From NCBI RefSeq assembly GCF_009936175.1, contig NZ_AP019773.1, positions 310,001 through 374,000 of the forward strand: a stretch of DNA of 64,000 nt, read 5' to 3'. This DNA comes from Bartonella quintana. GTDB taxonomy: Bacteria > Pseudomonadota > Alphaproteobacteria > Rhizobiales > Rhizobiaceae. Below, in pieces: positions 1 to 10,649 of the stretch (position 1 is the first letter of the stretch; every line of letters starts with the position of its first letter). A program made the position numbers and the translations under genes. The notes beneath the pieces are model-generated. The model worked only from the letters and a program-made list of their open reading frames with translations. It was not told where the DNA came from and ran no database searches.

Positions 1-16
1 ACAGGAATATTTCACA

Positions 17-2932
17 ATGACTGTGAAAAATGAAACAATAGATTATTCGAAAACTCTTTATCTCCCACAAACAAATTTTCCAATGCGTGGGAGGTTGCCA
101 CAAAAAGAGCTTGAACTGATAGCACGATGGGACAATATGGGCCTTTATGCTCAATTGCGTCAGCAAGCAAAAGACCGCCCACTTTACATTCTTCATGATG
201 GTCCTCCTTATGCAAATGGCCATATCCATATTGGGCATGCTTTAAACAAAGTGTTAAAGGATGTGATTATTCGTTCATTCCAAATGCGTGGTTTTAATGC
301 AAATTATGTACCTGGTTGGGATTGTCATGGACTTCCGATTGAATGGAAAATTGAAGAAAAATATCGTGCGCAAGGCAAAAATAAAGATGATGTGCCCCTT
401 AATGAATTTCGTCAAGAATGCCGTGAGTTTGCAAAATATTGGATAACTGTTCAAAGTGAAGAATTTAAACGTCTTGGTGTCGTCGGAGATTTTAACAGTC
501 CCTACACGACAATGGCCTTTCATGCAGAAGCACGCATTGCCAGTGAATTGATGAAATTTGCTATGTCAGGTCAGATTTATCGTGGTTCAAAGCCTGTGAT
601 GTGGTCTGTTGTTGAGCGTACTGCTTTGGCTGAAGCAGAGATTGAATATCATGATTATGAATCAGAGGTTATCTGGGTTAAATTTCCTGTTTTGCAAGCC
701 GATTCTAGTGACTTATGTGGTGCTTATGTTGTGATTTGGACAACGACTCCATGGACAATTCCTGGTAATCGTGCAGTGAGTTATTCTTCGCAGATTTCTT
801 ACGGTGTTTACGAGGTTGCAAGCACGCAAAATGATTTTGGTCCTCAAGTTGGGGAAAGACTTCTCTTTGCTGATGCTTTGGCTATGAGTTGTGCAGAAAA
901 AGCAAAACTTGTTTTGAAGCGTTTGCGGATTATTTCTGCTGATGAGCTTAAAACTCTTTTTCTTTTTCATCCATTAAAAGGTTTGGCTGGAAGTTATAAT
1001 GATAAGATTGCGATGCTTGATGGTGCGCACGTAACCGAGAATGCTGGTACAGGTTTTGTTCATACAGCGCCCAGCCATGGACGTGAAGATTTTGAAATTT
1101 GGAATGCTTATAAACCACTTTTGGAGCAGTCTGGTATTGATACATCTATACCGTTTCCCGTTGATGATGCTGGCTTTTATACGAAGGATGCTCCTGGTTT
1201 TGGACCAAACCGTGAAGGGGGGGCTGTGCGCGTTATTGATGATAATGGAAAAATGGGTGATGCCAATAAAGAGGTTATTAACGCTTTAATTAAAGCGAAT
1301 CGGTTGTTTGCACGCGGTCGTTTAAAACATTCCTATCCTCACAGTTGGCGTTCGAAAAAACCGGTCATTTTCCGTAATACACCCCAATGGTTTATTTCGA
1401 TGGATAAAGATCTTGGAGATGGTTCAACTTTACGCAGTCGGGCTTTAGAGGCTGTTTCGATGACGCGTTTTGTACCTTCTTCTGGTCAAAACCGTTTGGC
1501 TTCTATGATAGCAGATCGTCCTGATTGGGTTCTTTCTCGTCAACGTGCTTGGGGTGTTCCGATTTGTATTTTTGCGAATGAGGATGGTGTCATTCTTAAA
1601 GATGAGAGAGTGAATGAGCGTATTTTACGGGCTTTTGAAGCAGAAGGAGCGGATGCATGGTTTGCTGAAGGAGCCCGTGAGCGTTTTTTAGGTGAACGTG
1701 CACATGAATCTTGGGTTCAGGTCCTTGATATTCTTGATGTTTGGTTTGATTCTGGAGCGAGCCATAGTTTTGTATTAGAAGATCGGGATGATTTAAAATG
1801 GCCTGCTGATGTTTATTTTGAAGGATCTGATCAACATCGTGGGTGGTTCCAGTCCTCTCTTTTGGAAAGTTGCGGTACACGCGCTTGTTCCCCTTATAAA
1901 GCGGTAATCACACACGGTTTTACTTTGGATGAGAATGGCAAGAAAATGTCTAAATCTTTGGGAAATACAGTTGTTCCGCAAGAAATTATTAAAACATCTG
2001 GTGCTGATATTTTTCGTCTCTGGGTAATGACGACCGATTATTGGGAAGATCAGCGTTTAGGCAAACAAATTCTTCAGACGAATATGGATTTATATCGTAA
2101 ATTGCGCAATGCGATTCGCTGGATGCTTGGAATTTTAGTACATGATGAAGGAGAAAAAATATCTTATTGTGCACTACCAGACCTTGAAAAATTTATATTG
2201 CATCGACTTTTTGAACTTGATCAGTTGATTAATCAAGCTTATGATGAATTTGATTTTAAAAAGATTATGCGCGCATTATTGGATTTTTCGATTACTGAGT
2301 TATCGGCATTTTATTTTGATATCCGCAAAGATTCTCTTTATTGCGATGCACCTTCATCAAAAAAGCGCAAGGCTTCCTTGCAAGTTATCCGTGAGATTTT
2401 TGAACGAATGGTAACATGGCTTGCTCCAATGTTGCCTTTTACTATGGAAGAAGCATGGTTGGAACATTCCCCCAAAAGTCATTCGGTGCATTTAGAGCAG
2501 TTCCGCTCTGTGCCAGGGGAATGGCAGAACGGATTTTTGGCTGAACGTTGGAGAAAGGTCCGGCAGGTCCGTAAAGTTGTGACGGGTGCTTTAGAGTTTG
2601 AACGAGCCGCCAAGCGTATTGGATCATCTTTAGAAGCAGCGCCTATTGTCTTTATTTCTAATCCGGTTTTACTGGAGGCGTTAGAAAATTTGGATATGGC
2701 AGAAATTTGTATCACCAGTGCTCTAACAATTACTCAGGATGTACCGCCTTCGGATGCTTTTATTCTAAGCGATGTTGAAGGCGTTGCTGTATATCCGGGC
2801 AAGGCCTTGGGTACAAAATGTGCTCGATCTTGGCGTTATACACAAGATGTTGGAAGCGATCCAGCTTATCCTGATGTATCTGCCCGCGATGCAGCTGCTT
2901 TGCGGGAGTTACAAATGCTCGGAAAGATTTAA
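17..2932 (+). CDS. ileS: Isoleucine--tRNA ligase
   Basis: Cytoplasmic class I aminoacyl-tRNA synthetase that charges tRNA-Ile and edits misactivated valine. The 971-residue product has the HIGH signature at residues 71-74 and KMSKS at about 643-647, with the long CP1 editing insertion between them and an anticodon-binding C-terminal half. The C-terminal zinc knuckle of many bacterial IleRS proteins is degenerate here: one Cys remains in KCARSW and the later Cys pairs are replaced ([11 protein letters not shown]). I believe this is common in rhizobial homologues. Only 16 bases precede the ATG, including an AGGA, so the promoter lies outside the window. Full length and undamaged. Confidence 0.98.
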   Translation: MTVKNETIDYSKTLYLPQTNFPMRGRLPQKELELIARWDNMGLYAQLRQQAKDRPLYILHDGPPYANGHIHIGHALNKVLKDVIIRSFQMRGFNANYVPGWDCHGLPIEWKIEEKYRAQGKNKDDVPLNEFRQECREFAKYWITVQSEEFKRLGVVGDFNSPYTTMAFHAEARIASELMKFAMSGQIYRGSKPVMWSVVERTALAEAEIEYHDYESEVIWVKFPVLQADSSDLCGAYVVIWTTTPWTIPGNRAVSYSSQISYGVYEVASTQNDFGPQVGERLLFADALAMSCAEKAKLVLKRLRIISADELKTLFLFHPLKGLAGSYNDKIAMLDGAHVTENAGTGFVHTAPSHGREDFEIWNAYKPLLEQSGIDTSIPFPVDDAGFYTKDAPGFGPNREGGAVRVIDDNGKMGDANKEVINALIKANRLFARGRLKHSYPHSWRSKKPVIFRNTPQWFISMDKDLGDGSTLRSRALEAVSMTRFVPSSGQNRLASMIADRPDWVLSRQRAWGVPICIFANEDGVILKDERVNERILRAFEAEGADAWFAEGARERFLGERAHESWVQVLDILDVWFDSGASHSFVLEDRDDLKWPADVYFEGSDQHRGWFQSSLLESCGTRACSPYKAVITHGFTLDENGKKMSKSLGNTVVPQEIIKTSGADIFRLWVMTTDYWEDQRLGKQILQTNMDLYRKLRNAIRWMLGILVHDEGEKISYCALPDLEKFILHRLFELDQLINQAYDEFDFKKIMRALLDFSITELSAFYFDIRKDSLYCDAPSSKKRKASLQVIREIFERMVTWLAPMLPFTMEEAWLEHSPKSHSVHLEQFRSVPGEWQNGFLAERWRKVRQVRKVVTGALEFERAAKRIGSSLEAAPIVFISNPVLLEALENLDMAEICITSALTITQDVPPSDAFILSDVEGVAVYPGKALGTKCARSWRYTQDVGSDPAYPDVSARDAAALRELQMLGKI

Positions 2933-3134
2933 AAGTTTTGGATTAGAGTGGAAAAGTGTAAGATTAAAAACAGCATTGTTATCATTTGAATTCTGTCATT
3001 GATGCGTATGGTTTTTTATGTTAATGGTAAGTTTCGTTCGTTTATCTTGGGGGGGGGTGTGCATGGATTTGGTCTCCAGTGAATCGCCAGAATATTAATC
3101 AGCCATAACTTGTACTTAGGAAAATGGGTAAGCA

Positions 3135-3692
3135 GTGAAAAAACGTGAAATAAAAATATTTTCAGCAAGTATTTTGGGTATGTGCTTTGTTTTAACGGGA
3201 TGTAATTTATCTGCCCCTACCTATGGTACAGGGAAACCAGCTTCGTTACAATTTTTTGAAGATGTCGCTAACATTACCTCACTAAAACCGACAAACAACA
3301 ATAGTCAACTTGTTATAAAATCTCATCCAAAACTTGTAATGCCAAGCCCTGGTTCGCTTGGAGTTTTACCACTGCCGGAGCAAGATGTAGAACAAGATAG
3401 CTCTTTCAATAGAAGAGCAACATCGGAACCGCATGTTGGTGGCGATGGCAGAATTTTTGTTTTTCCTAAAAAAGTATCATCGGTTAATGGGCATGCTGAT
3501 ATTGATAGTTCAGAAAATATTTCACAGTTGAATGCAACGCAACGATATGAATATTTACGTCGTCAGAGAGCACAAGTTGGAAGTGCGAAGTATCGTCAGT
3601 ATCTCACTGAGCCACCTTTAAATTATCGTCAACCGGCAAAAATTACACCTGTTGGTCAACAGAGTAACGATAAAACGTTTAAAAGAGCATGA
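3135..3692 (+). CDS. Putative outer-membrane lipoprotein
   Basis: A 185-residue protein read from a GTG start, with GGGTAAG upstream as a possible ribosome site. The N terminus is basic, then hydrophobic, and ends in a lipobox (VLTGC) with Cys23 as the predicted lipidation site, so it should be exported and acylated. The mature part is rich in Ser, Asn, Gln and Pro with no domain I recognise. The C-terminal third is basic (YEYLRRQRAQ). It stands alone between ileS and the convergent tadA. Lipoprotein status rests on the visible signal; the function is unknown. Confidence 0.75.
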   Translation: MKKREIKIFSASILGMCFVLTGCNLSAPTYGTGKPASLQFFEDVANITSLKPTNNNSQLVIKSHPKLVMPSPGSLGVLPLPEQDVEQDSSFNRRATSEPHVGGDGRIFVFPKKVSSVNGHADIDSSENISQLNATQRYEYLRRQRAQVGSAKYRQYLTEPPLNYRQPAKITPVGQQSNDKTFKRA

Positions 3693-3817
3693 AAGAAGAA
3701 GCACTTCGAAAGTTGGCCACAGTAACAAAGGGCTAGTGACCTTTTAAAGAGCGCTAATAGAAGCTAATATTGTTAAATAAAAGATCGGTGTTGTGGATGA
3801 GAATAGGGGAATCATCT

Positions 3818-4264
3818 TTAATACCGCTTTTGTGCAAAAAAATCTTTAAGCAATTGAGCGGCTTCTTTTTCCTTGAAACCAGAATAAACCTCAGGTCTAT
3901 GATGACAGGTTGACTGCTGATAAAAACGTGGGCCGTGTTCAATAGCACCTCCTTTGGGATCGCTTATTGCGTAGTAGAGGCGCCGTATGCGTGCAAATGA
4001 AATGGCTGCGGCACACATGGCACAAGGTTCGAGCGTTACATAAAGGTCACAATCAGGAAGTCTTTCACTTTGGAATGTTTCGCAAGCCATACGGATAACG
4101 CGCATTTCTGCATGTCCTGTAGGATCGTATGCAGCTTTTATATAATTACCAGTGCGTGCAATGATTGATTGTCCGTATGTGATAACGGCGCCTACGGGAA
4201 CCTCGTCTTTTTTTTCTGCCCATCGTGCTTCTAAAAGAGCTATTTCCATAGGAGTCAAAATCAT
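3818..4264 (-). CDS. tadA: tRNA-specific adenosine deaminase TadA
   Basis: Zinc-dependent deaminase that converts A34 to inosine in the anticodon of tRNA-Arg(ACG). The 148-residue protein has the cytidine/deoxycytidylate deaminase signature: His51-Ala-Glu53 (catalytic Glu) and Pro-Cys81-x-x-Cys84, which with His51 bind zinc. The length fits the family. It is divergent from rluB, an arrangement common in rhizobia. The start at 4264 is kept because the next Met, five codons in, has no ribosome site. Intact. Confidence 0.95.
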   Translation of the reverse strand: MILTPMEIALLEARWAEKKDEVPVGAVITYGQSIIARTGNYIKAAYDPTGHAEMRVIRMACETFQSERLPDCDLYVTLEPCAMCAAAISFARIRRLYYAISDPKGGAIEHGPRFYQQSTCHHRPEVYSGFKEKEAAQLLKDFFAQKRY

Positions 4265-4524
4265 AGTGTTCTTTCTACTTAAAGTGTAGAGGGCTAAAAG
4301 GCTTTCTCATAGAGATGGATGCTGTGAAGTGAATGAGCCTCTTACTCTTTTTAACGAAGGGGATGTGATTACTCTTAAAAGTGTTTAAAACCAGCTTGCA
4401 AGTAAACAGGTACATTGTGCTGCTAAAGGATAGAAAATGATAAACGATTGTGCTACTTCCTCTTTTCAGGATAATCAGTATGGTACGTATGAGTAGTTTG
4501 CTGAAGTACTGGAGTGAAAAGCAA

Positions 4525-5931
4525 ATGAATGAAAACAGTAAGGGTGAGCGGATTGCCAAGAGATTGGCGCGTGCTGGTATTGCATCGCGTCGGGATGCAG
4601 AAATGATGATTGTTGCAGGCCGTATTGTTATTAATGATACAGTTGTGACAACACCTGCTTTTAATGTTACTCGCTCTGATGTCATTAAAGTTGATGGCAA
4701 ACCTTTATCTCCTATAGAACGAACGCGGTTATGGCTTTACCACAAGCCGGCAGGACTTGTCACTACTCACCGTGATCCTGAAGGTAGGCCCACGGTATTT
4801 AACAATTTGCCGAAAGGAATGCCTCGTGTTCTTTCCGTGGGTAGACTTGACATTAATACGGAAGGACTTTTGCTGTTGACCAATGACGGTGGTTTAGCAC
4901 GGGTATTAGAGCTTCCTTTAACGGGGTGGGTACGCAAGTATCGAGTTCGTGCTCATGGAAGAGTAAAACAGAGTGCGCTTGATAACCTTAAAAATGGCAT
5001 TGCAATTGAAGGTATTTTCTATGGTTCGATTGAAGCATCGATTGAACGTGAACAAGGTTCAAATATATGGCTTTCTGTGGCTTTGCGTGAAGGAAAAAAT
5101 CGTGAAATAAAAAATGTTCTGGGTGCATTAGGATTATCGGTTAATCGTTTAATTCGTGTATCTTATGGTCCATTTCAGCTCTCTGACTTAGAAGAAGGAG
5201 CTGTTCGTGAGTTAAAAGGTCGGATGTTACGTGATCAATTGGGTGAGCGTTTAATTATGCAAGCCAATGCAAATTTTGATGCTCCTATTCTTAAGTCATT
5301 TTCAAATTCTGTGGTTGTTGCCGAAAAACAAAACCATAAAGATCTTGCTATTACGAATGATGGCTGGATTTTTTCAAGTATTGGAGATGTACAGCGCAGA
5401 CGGCGCGGTGGTTTTTCTGAGCGCAGTCGAGCACGATTGAGCACAAAGCCAGGTGAGAAATTTATGCGTCAAGAGAAGAGTGAGGGTGGAAAAGCAGAGC
5501 GATTTTTGCCTCGTTCCCGTCGTTCTAATGTTTGGATGGCACCTGGTGCACGTCCCCAGAGTATGCGTAAGAAGTCATTCTATAGTGAGGATACTCCTCA
5601 TGATTATAAAAGTAATTTAGCCGGTAAGAGATCTCTTCATAGAGGCAAGGAAAAACCACAAGAAAGCCAATCATGGAAAGAAAACAGTGTTAGTTTTGAT
5701 CAAAAACGTAGTAAAAAACCTTATGGTGAGCCGCGTATTGTTGGCAAGAAGAATCGTTTTTTAAAGAAAGAAGGAAAAGTTATAAAGAGTGCTCATGATG
5801 AGCGCTCTTTTGAGAATAAGCGAAGAGTCATCAAGCCATTTGACAGTCTCATGAAAAAATCTAAAGCGTATAGTGATAGTGCAAAAACAGCGAAGCGATT
5901 TGGAGGACCATGTGCGGGTCGTTGGCGGTAA
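4525..5931 (+). CDS. rluB: 23S rRNA pseudouridine synthase RluB-like, with a long basic tail
   Basis: Pseudouridine synthase of the RsuA/RluB/E/F family, expected to modify the helix 89 region of 23S rRNA. I take the ATG at 4525 (GGAG at 4511) over the ATG 25 codons upstream; the product is then 468 residues. Residues about 5-55 form an S4 RNA-binding domain, and the catalytic Asp is in GRLD (residue 109) followed by NTEGLLLLT. The catalytic part ends near residue 240. The last 220 residues are highly Lys/Arg/Ser-rich with no recognisable fold, probably a disordered RNA-binding extension like those of other alphaproteobacterial homologues. The stop overlaps the rsmD start by 20 bases, so the two are probably cotranslated. 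Confidence 0.9.
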   Translation: MNENSKGERIAKRLARAGIASRRDAEMMIVAGRIVINDTVVTTPAFNVTRSDVIKVDGKPLSPIERTRLWLYHKPAGLVTTHRDPEGRPTVFNNLPKGMPRVLSVGRLDINTEGLLLLTNDGGLARVLELPLTGWVRKYRVRAHGRVKQSALDNLKNGIAIEGIFYGSIEASIEREQGSNIWLSVALREGKNREIKNVLGALGLSVNRLIRVSYGPFQLSDLEEGAVRELKGRMLRDQLGERLIMQANANFDAPILKSFSNSVVVAEKQNHKDLAITNDGWIFSSIGDVQRRRRGGFSERSRARLSTKPGEKFMRQEKSEGGKAERFLPRSRRSNVWMAPGARPQSMRKKSFYSEDTPHDYKSNLAGKRSLHRGKEKPQESQSWKENSVSFDQKRSKKPYGEPRIVGKKNRFLKKEGKVIKSAHDERSFENKRRVIKPFDSLMKKSKAYSDSAKTAKRFGGPCAGRWR

Positions 5932-6469
5932 ATTTGCTGGGCGTGTTTTGTTTACACCTGTAGGGCAGTCGATTCGTCCAACGAGTGATCGTACGCGCGA
6001 GAGCCTTTTCAATATTTTGGCGAGCCGAGAGGAAAAATTTTGGACCAACAAACGTATTCTTGATCTTTTTGCTGGTACAGGTGCTTTAGGCATTGAGGCT
6101 CTTTCACGTGGCGCAAAAGCTGCTGTTTTTGTTGAAAATTCAGTTGAGGGGCGTGGATTGCTTCAAAAAAATATTGAAGCTTTTGAATTGCAGTCAATAG
6201 GGCGCATCTTGCGTCGTGATGCAAAAAAATTGGGTAATATTGGGACAATGCGTCCATTTGATGTTATTTTCGCTGATCCTCCTTATGGACAGTGTTTAGG
6301 TGAGTGTGCTTTTGTAGAAGCTCTGAGAGGAGAGTGGGCAAAAGCTAATACACTCTTTGTACTCGAAGAAAAGAAAGATGCAATTATTCATTTACCTGAT
6401 ATATTTTATCTAGATGATGAGCGTTTTTACGGTGAGACGGCAATACGTCTTTACAAACTACGATCATAG
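5912..6469 (+). CDS. rsmD: 16S rRNA (guanine966-N2)-methyltransferase RsmD
   Basis: SAM-dependent methyltransferase acting on G966 of 16S rRNA during 30S assembly. I choose the GTG at 5912, which has TGGAGGA at 5901-5907 and starts the conserved [10 protein letters not shown] block. An in-frame ATG at 5873 would add 13 residues unlike the family. The resulting 185 residues match the usual length. Visible motifs are [19 protein letters not shown] for SAM binding and the catalytic FADPPYGQ. It overlaps the end of rluB in another frame, which suggests translational coupling. Confidence 0.93.
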   Translation: MRVVGGKFAGRVLFTPVGQSIRPTSDRTRESLFNILASREEKFWTNKRILDLFAGTGALGIEALSRGAKAAVFVENSVEGRGLLQKNIEAFELQSIGRILRRDAKKLGNIGTMRPFDVIFADPPYGQCLGECAFVEALRGEWAKANTLFVLEEKKDAIIHLPDIFYLDDERFYGETAIRLYKLRS

Positions 6470-7735
6470 TTCAGGTATGAGAAAATTCTCTTTTTTATCC
6501 GATAGGATGAGAAAAATTATGCTGTACATCTTGTTAGATTGCACTTTTCTTATGGAGTGATTGTTTCGTGAGTGTAAGCTACGGAGCAAGAAATCGTAAA
6601 ACTTTCTCTTTTCATTAAGGGCTTTATAATCACGTTAAATAAATTATTCTTTCGTGTATTTTTGATTCTCACATCGGGCTTCCGATATCTTATGCTTTAA
6701 AGTTATAGCGATTGTAATGTGAGTTAGATGGTTGGCAACAATAGAATGCATCGTTTTTAAAAACAAATGCAAGAGAGTGGTTTATTTTGGAGATTTTAGT
6801 AATCCTGAAGTCTGCTTTAACTGAATAACTATTTATGTGAGCTTCTCATTGAGGATACTTCATTATTACAAGTGTTATGACTTCTTTTTAATATTATGAA
6901 TGGCTTATTAACCATTTCCAAATTTAATTTACTCATTTTCCATCTGTATTTTCAGTGGTGCGGAGAGTTCATTTTCGTTATTGGATAATTTAAAAAAAGC
7001 GATATTTCACTTAGTGTAGAAAATATTGCATACTTTGTGAAATAGTGAATATAAATGAGACATTGAATAGCTGTAATTTTTCAAGTGCACGCATGCTTTG
7101 CAGCCAAATTGGGTTTTCTTCAAGTCTGTCACAGTAAAGCTGGTGCACTTTGAGAAACATCTAAGGAAGATGAAGTCTTTATTTACTGTCTACAGTGCAA
7201 AATGGGTATTGGGCAGGTACTTCAAAAATAGAATTTCAGTGGATATTTAAAATAATCAAATTTATCCAAGTGGAGCAAGCGCTTCGTTTCGGACTTGTTC
7301 GAAGAAGGGTTATTTTTAATAAACAAGCTCAATCTGTTGCTTTAAAAGCGGTTCAAAATCTTGATTTTAATCAACCCCCTCATTGGGGGTGTTAGCGCGA
7401 TGAATTTTTTTTGAAATGATAGCTTGTGATGCAGCCCGAATTTGCGAAGCAATTCGGATTCGTTAATTATTCAACTGTTTTTTCTTTTTTGATCAAGTAT
7501 CTAAAGAAAATTTCTTTCAGAAACTGAACGGTTTCACTAATTAAAGCATGCTCTAAAATGATAAATTGGTATAGATTCACTGTTTGTGATGGTACTGCTG
7601 TTCAGAACTGAGCTATAAGAGGAGGGAGCATCTTAAGTTTAATAATTTCTTTTTAGCCTGAATATTATATACTTAATCTCTTAAACGGGATTTTTTGCAA
7701 AATAAAAAGAGCTCTCTCATGTTTAAATAGACATA
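6470..7735. other. Long AT-rich spacer, no gene seen
   Basis: No convincing gene. A 66-residue open frame at 7195-7395 has no family resemblance or clear ribosome site. Two hairpin-like repeats occur, a C5/G5 arm pair near 7373-7391 and CCGAATT/AATTCGG near 7436-7456, each followed at some distance by T-runs. They could be old terminators. The sequence looks like a fully eroded coding region. Confidence 0.5.
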
Positions 7736-8012
7736 TATAGCGAAAGAATTAAAACAGAAGCAAGTGCTGAGCAAATTTTGGCCATATGGGAAAATATGGC
7801 AACATGACCTTGGGGACCACAAACTTGGATGGGTAGAACTTTCTGGTGCTTTCAAAGCAGGAGCTATTGGGCGAATAAAACCTAAAAAAGGACAGAAAGT
7901 GATTTTTACACTTGAAAAAGTTATAAAAAACGTTTGCTTTTCTGATTATGCTAAACTTCCTTTTACACGCATGACTTTTGATCATAAGTATATTCATTTT
8001 GTTGTGCTATAG
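7736..8012 (+). pseudogene. SRPBCC (polyketide cyclase/dehydrase-like) remnant
   Basis: Two reading frames joined by one frameshift near 7805 give a continuous SRPBCC-like protein. The first frame, from 7742, reads EASAEQILAIWENMATW. The second, open to 8012, contains GWVELSGAFKAGAIGRIKPK and later LPFTRMTFDHKYI. The pattern of a binding start, a W-x-x-W region, a GxxGxxxPK strand and a final RM-x-F-x-H strand is that of small SRPBCC lipid/polyketide-binding proteins. The C-terminal helix is missing after a stop at 8010. Family assignment is by eye; decay is directly visible. Confidence 0.5.
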
Positions 8013-8926
8013 GAGTTTCCATAGCCAAATAATTTCTTCTCTGGTTGCTTTTTTAAAGAGTACAATTGAAAGGCTCATCGGTGGTGAAATAAGCTCAATA
8101 TCTACACCAAAAAGATTGACATGATTTCATTGGATATATCTGTTAAAAAAATGATTGTTTTCTTATGCACCTATGTTTCGTTACTGGCAAATGCCTTTGT
8201 AGCTGTCAAAAAGATTATGGACTATGGTTCTTCCAAAATTAAGTAAGTGGATACTTTTATTTGCAAATTGAATCCAGGGATAGAGATGATGTTTGAGATT
8301 CCTCTAAGAGTTTTAATTTTCTATCGCTCATTCATAATAACATGGCACTACGCATCCATTAAAAGCTAGGGAAAAGGTGTCAATGTTTAAATCAAGATCC
8401 TTTCTAGTCATTTTGGATTTGTATTTTGAGAATAGGAAGTTGATCAGGTTTTTCTTGTTTAATGATGAAGTAACTGATTCATAAGAAAAGACATGATGCT
8501 ATCGTTTATATCCTATAGCACCGAGAAAGAATGCTATAATCGTAATTTATTTCCAACAGAGATAAAAGAGAGAGTTCACGCTGATGTTATTACTTACGAT
8601 GGATTAAAGAAATTTATTGCAGCTGATCTTAGTAAAGTCATAAGAAAAGAAGTTATCTTTAGAATATGTCTATGGTTTGTTGCGTTCACAAGACTATTAA
8701 GTTCATGATGAGTGAGCTAATAAACATCAAAGAGGGAGTGGAGTATACTATAGTGAGAGGATTTCCTTACGCTTGTGTAGAAATTAAAGAATGCTATTAA
8801 GCGAGAAAATGAAGATTGGTTTAGTGCGTCGTGTTCGATGAGCAGAGAGTTGAGGCTATCTTCTGGTTATTGGAATGCTTAGAATTTGGATTTAGAGCTA
8901 AGCATTATTGTGTAATTTTCTACTTA
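8013..8926. other. AT-rich spacer, no gene seen
   Basis: A 71-residue open frame at 8493-8708 (+) has a short hydrophobic end and no family I recognise. It is probably a chance frame or a fossil. Nothing else in this stretch can be supported. Confidence 0.4.
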
Positions 8927-9064
8927 GAAAAGTCAAATCGACAGAAGTTTTAAAGAGCAATGATTTTATATTAAGGGTTTTTGTTGGCAAGAAAGTAGTC
9001 AGTGTTTCTGCTAATTGAGTGGCTTATCCGTAGGAGCTGGCAGAATGTGCTGTTGCGATGGCTA
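8927..9064 (+). pseudogene. Partial duplicate of the 5' part of pmbA
   Basis: This stretch aligns without gaps to 9442-9579 inside the intact pmbA, at a constant offset of 515 bases. Over 8954-9064 I count 10 mismatches in 111 positions, about 91 percent identity. The 27 bases to the left are more diverged. The copy carries in-frame TGA and TAG codons where pmbA has sense codons and lacks the rest of the gene, so it is non-functional. It is either a tandem duplication fossil or the residue of recombination with a second pmbA-like gene. Confidence 0.85.
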
Positions 9065-9317
9065 TTGATTTGATTATAAGCGGGTTTGGCTTGTGGAATG
9101 CACAAATGGATTGAAAAGGTTGTCAGCCAAAGAAATTTACAACATGTTGAACCTTTTCGAAAAGAAGTTAAAAGTGAAATTTTTTGATTCATTGAAATAA
9201 AAAAGTGCATGAATGCTATATAATTTTTATCGTTGAGCACACAAGGGTTACATTTTTGTATAAATTTGCCAAATTGCTGATCAATATAAATGATCAATAT
9301 TTGAGGAGAGTCTATAG

Positions 9318-10649
9318 ATGAGTGAAAAGAGCCAGATTGATCAAGCCGCTTCGTTGGTGGAATCGGCAAAATGTTCTGGGGCAGATGCTGCTGATGCTGT
9401 TATTGTTCGTTCACATTCTCTGTGTGTGTCGGTTCGCTTTGGAAAAATCGAAACGACAGAATCTTCAGAGAGCAATGATTTTACATTAAGGGTTTTTGTT
9501 GGTAAGAAAGTAGCAAGTGTTTCTGCTAATTTAGCGGCTTATCCACAGGAACTGGCAGAACGTGCTGTTGCGATGGCTAAAGCCTCTCCAGACAGTTTAT
9601 TTGAAGGTTTGGCAGATAAAGAGTCTTTGATTACGCATCCTAAAGATCTTGATCTTTTTGATGATTTTGTTCCGGACAGTCATTTTTTAACAGAAGATGC
9701 TTTGAAAATGGAAGCAGCAGCCCTTGATGTTAAAGGAGTAAAAAATTCTGGTGGAGCTGCGACAGCTTATGGCTGTCGCGGATTTGTTCTTGTGACCAGT
9801 GATGGTTTTTGTGGAGACTATCGCTCTAGTTATTTTTCACGTTCTTGCAGTGCGCTTGCTGGGGAGGGTACAGGAATGGAGCGGGATTATGATTATACAA
9901 CTGCCTTACATTTTTCTGATTTGGAAGCAGCAGAAATTGTAGGCAGAAATGCGGGATTAGGTGCAGTTCGACGTTTAGGAGCAGTTCGTGCTGCGACTGG
10001 GGATGTAGATGTTATTTTTGATCCGCGTACAGCTCGTGGAATTGCTGGGCATATCGCCCATATGGTGAATGGGGCATCTGTAGCTCGCAAAACAAGTCTT
10101 TTACAAAATTTTCTGGGAAGAGCAGTGATGAAGAGCGATGTGAATGTGACAGATCAACCTTTGCGATTACGTGGGAATTCTTCTCGCCCTTTCGATGGAG
10201 AGGGGGTAGAGGGGCAAACCTTGCATGTTATTGAAAATGGTATCTTAAAAAACTGGCTTCTTTCCTCATCTTCAGCACGTGAATTAGGTCTTAAAACTAA
10301 TGGTCACGGTGTGCGTTCAGGGTCGTTGATTCAGCCGGCGAGTACCAATTTTGCTATTGAACCGGGTTTAGTATCACCTTCCGATATGATAAAAGATTTG
10401 CAGAGTGGTTTTTATGTTACAGAATTATTTGGGCATGGCGTTGATTTTGTTACGGGCCAATATAGTCGTGGTGCTTCCGGTTTTTGGATTGAAAATGGCG
10501 AAATCGCTTATCCAGTGAGCGAAGTAACGCTAGGTTCTGATTTGCTCCATATGTTAGCACATTTAACCCCTGCGAACGATATTGATCGGCGTTATGGTAC
10601 AGCTGCTCCGACATTGTTAATTGAAGGAATGACACTTGCAGGAAAATAA
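9318..10649 (+). CDS. pmbA: TldE/PmbA family metalloprotease subunit
   Basis: A 443-residue member of the TldD/PmbA family, close in length to E. coli TldE (PmbA). In E. coli the TldD-TldE heterodimer is a protease acting on unfolded peptides and matures microcin B17. TldE lacks the zinc-binding HExxxH motif of TldD, and I see no such motif here, so this is the TldE partner. GAGGAG lies just before the ATG at 9318. The stop region contains the start of the next gene, an overlap of 14 bases. No tldD lies in the window. A mutated copy of its 5' part lies about 250 bases upstream. Confidence 0.93.
   Translation: MSEKSQIDQAASLVESAKCSGADAADAVIVRSHSLCVSVRFGKIETTESSESNDFTLRVFVGKKVASVSANLAAYPQELAERAVAMAKASPDSLFEGLADKESLITHPKDLDLFDDFVPDSHFLTEDALKMEAAALDVKGVKNSGGAATAYGCRGFVLVTSDGFCGDYRSSYFSRSCSALAGEGTGMERDYDYTTALHFSDLEAAEIVGRNAGLGAVRRLGAVRAATGDVDVIFDPRTARGIAGHIAHMVNGASVARKTSLLQNFLGRAVMKSDVNVTDQPLRLRGNSSRPFDGEGVEGQTLHVIENGILKNWLLSSSSARELGLKTNGHGVRSGSLIQPASTNFAIEPGLVSPSDMIKDLQSGFYVTELFGHGVDFVTGQYSRGASGFWIENGEIAYPVSEVTLGSDLLHMLAHLTPANDIDRRYGTAAPTLLIEGMTLAGK

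Noticed and set aside
4275..4700. 141-residue minus-strand frame upstream of and over the rluB start
   Set aside because: Mostly antisense to rluB; composition is that of a chance frame.
7195..7395. 66-residue frame in the spacer after rsmD
   Set aside because: No ribosome site, family or conserved motif.
6470..9317. Possible CRISPR or tandem repeat array in the long spacer
   Set aside because: No regularly spaced repeats were found; the only repeat is the pmbA fragment.
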